Below, piece after piece: positions 7,499-8,748 of a DNA stretch of 8,748 nucleotides; the first letter of the stretch is position 1, and each line of letters opens with the position of its first letter. A program made the position numbers and the translations under genes. This DNA comes from an uncultured Bacteroides sp. Lineage in GTDB: Bacteria > Bacteroidota > Bacteroidia > Bacteroidales > Bacteroidaceae. Where the stretch lies: NCBI GenBank assembly GCA_900557355.1, contig USSR01000265.1:1-8748 (forward strand). Reading direction: 5' to 3'. The notes under the pieces were generated by a model, which worked only from the letters and a program-made list of their open reading frames with translations, was not told where the DNA came from and made no database searches.

Positions 7499-8748
7499 TC
7501 GGTTGTCTCCCAAAGTGACGCTCGAAGGTTTCAGCCGTGGCGGTCTGTTTGCCTTCAACTGGGGAGCAAAGAATCCCGATAAAGTGGCATGTATCTATGT
7601 GGATGCCCCGGTGTGTGATATGCTCTATTTCTCAAAGAACTGGGAACGCAGTTTCTGGGAAGGTTTCCTTGCAGAATGGGGATTGACCGAAGAGAATGCG
7701 AAAGATTTCAAAGGTAATCCTATTGATAATCTGGCCCCTCTGGCAGCAGCAGGTATTCCAGTCATCAGTGTTTGTGGCGATAGCGACAAGACGGTGCCCT
7801 ACGAACTGCACATGAAGATTGCCGCCGAACGCTATCGTGCTCTGGGCGGACTTGTAGAAATCATTCTGAAACCCGGTTGCGACCATCACCCCCATAGCCT
7901 GGAAAACCCCGAAGCGATAGTTGACTTCATTGTTCGCAACCAGCCGGATTATCAAAAAAAGCATGTCATTCATCAGCGTGGTAACCTTGCTAACTCTTAT
8001 CTGAAGTTCACGAAAGAGAAAAAAGGTTGCGTTGCCTTTCTCGGTGGTTCCATTACTGAAATGCGCGGTTGGCGGAATATGATACAGGAAGATTTGAAAC
8101 AACGTTTCCCCGATACGGAATTTACTTTTATTGATGCCGGAATACCTTCTACCGGAAGTACGCCTCATGCTTTCCGTTTTGAAAACGATGTACTGCAAAA
8201 AGGTGTACCTGATTTGCTGTTTGTGGAAGCGGCAGTGAACGATGATACCAATAAGTTCAACTATATTCAGCAAATACGCGGTATGGAAGGTATTGTCCGT
8301 CATGCACGCACTTTCAGTCCCGCGATGGATATAGTCATGCTTCATTTCATTTATGATCCGTTCATTCCTTTACTTGACAAAGGCATGCAACCCCAGGTAA
8401 TTATGAGTCACGAGAGCGTAGCTAATCATTATAATGTTTCGTCCATCAATCTGGCGGAGGAAGTGGCACACCGTATGCGTGACGGTGAGTTCGACTGGAA
8501 GCAGTTTGGCGGTACGCATCCTGCCTGGGACGGGCATAAATATTATGCTGCCACTATCAATCATCTCTTTGACCTTGAATGGGGTGGGGATGTGGCAAAG
8601 AAAACAGTCCAACCGCATGAAGTGCCGGAGCAACCAATAGATGCTTATTCCTATGATAAAGGTGTGTTTATCGACATTCGCTCGGCTAAACAACTGAATG
8701 GTTGGAAAGTAGTGGAAGATTGGATGCCTACTGTGAAGGGGAATACAT
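7479..8748 (+). CDS. Alpha/beta hydrolase plus second SGNH hydrolase, C-terminal part of the frameshifted esterase (3' end outside window)
   Basis: This frame is open from before 7494 to the window edge. The ATG at 7479 is only a formal start; homology-like sequence begins at DNRLSPKV (7494). It encodes the remainder of the alpha/beta hydrolase: nucleophile elbow GFSRGG (Ser codon 7533-7535), a probable acid Asp in CGDSDKTVP (7785-7787), and a probable His in GCDHHPHS (7884-7889). From about 8000 a second SGNH domain follows: block I FLGGSITE (Ser codon 8049-8051), an AVND version of block III (Asn codon 8238-8240), and a block V-like segment GGTHPAWDGHKYYA (His codon 8517-8519) in which the usual Asp three residues before His is Gly. 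The end (KGVFIDIRSAKQLNGW) starts a further beta-rich region, cut by the window. Translation of this half as a separate protein would lack a signal peptide, so it is probably inactive unless the frame is restored. Confidence 0.8.
   Translation, partial: MILCADNRLSPKVTLEGFSRGGLFAFNWGAKNPDKVACIYVDAPVCDMLYFSKNWERSFWEGFLAEWGLTEENAKDFKGNPIDNLAPLAAAGIPVISVCGDSDKTVPYELHMKIAAERYRALGGLVEIILKPGCDHHPHSLENPEAIVDFIVRNQPDYQKKHVIHQRGNLANSYLKFTKEKKGCVAFLGGSITEMRGWRNMIQEDLKQRFPDTEFTFIDAGIPSTGSTPHAFRFENDVLQKGVPDLLFVEAAVNDDTNKFNYIQQIRGMEGIVRHARTFSPAMDIVMLHFIYDPFIPLLDKGMQPQVIMSHESVANHYNVSSINLAEEVAHRMRDGEFDWKQFGGTHPAWDGHKYYAATINHLFDLEWGGDVAKKTVQPHEVPEQPIDAYSYDKGVFIDIRSAKQLNGWKVVEDWMPTVKGNT

Noticed and set aside
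7485..7500. Programmed ribosomal frameshifting or phase variation at the esterase break
   Set aside because: There is no slippery heptamer, no homopolymer or long simple repeat, and no evident downstream structure. A plain indel explains it better.
7076..7558. 160-codon minus-strand open frame across the frameshift
   Set aside because: It overlaps the SGNH block V and the alpha/beta hydrolase region on the coding strand and has no recognisable features of its own.
7632..8345. Long open frame (237 codons) on the minus strand opposite the second esterase piece
   Set aside because: The plus strand here encodes clear alpha/beta hydrolase and SGNH motifs. The antisense translation shows no recognisable domain and is a shadow of the sense codon pattern.

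Overview
The window looks like chromosomal DNA from a member of the Bacteroidota, most likely Bacteroides or a close relative. The evidence is the repeated TAnnTTTG-type -7 promoter element upstream of genes, the lack of strong Shine-Dalgarno sequences, signal peptides of the Bacteroidota kind (ending near Q), a WG-repeat protein, and a large multidomain esterase. No RNA genes, CRISPR arrays, insertion sequences or integrases were seen.

Left part (1-2309, minus strand): a two-gene, visibly AT-rich unit. The first gene (408-2309) encodes an exported WG-repeat protein with about 15 repeat units. Only 5 bp after its stop comes a small four-helix membrane protein of unknown function (1-402). A divergent intergenic region (2310-2449) contains a perfect inverted repeat that carries a TAACTTTG -7 box on the plus strand and a near-consensus TAACTTTA on the minus strand, so it may fire in both directions. 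A second, operator-like palindrome lies in the leader of the rightward gene.

Middle (2450-6377, plus strand): first a 483-residue membrane protein with five predicted helices. Its large periplasmic tail looks like two diverged ExbD-type domains in tandem, an unusual architecture with no ExbB partner in view. Then comes a 775-residue sensor histidine kinase: exported ligand-binding-like domain, one inner membrane helix, PAS domain, HisKA and HATPase_c. No response regulator lies in the window.

Right part (6554-8748, plus strand): a secreted multidomain esterase read as SGNH/GDSL hydrolase, then alpha/beta hydrolase, then a second SGNH hydrolase. A frameshift close to 7493 breaks the reading frame just before the nucleophile elbow of the middle domain. 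The second piece runs off the end of the window.

The three plus-strand units are separated by gaps of 148 and 176 bp, and the kinase and the esterase each have their own candidate promoter, so they are probably separate transcripts. A functional link between kinase and esterase (for example sensing of a released sugar) is possible but is not shown by the sequence.
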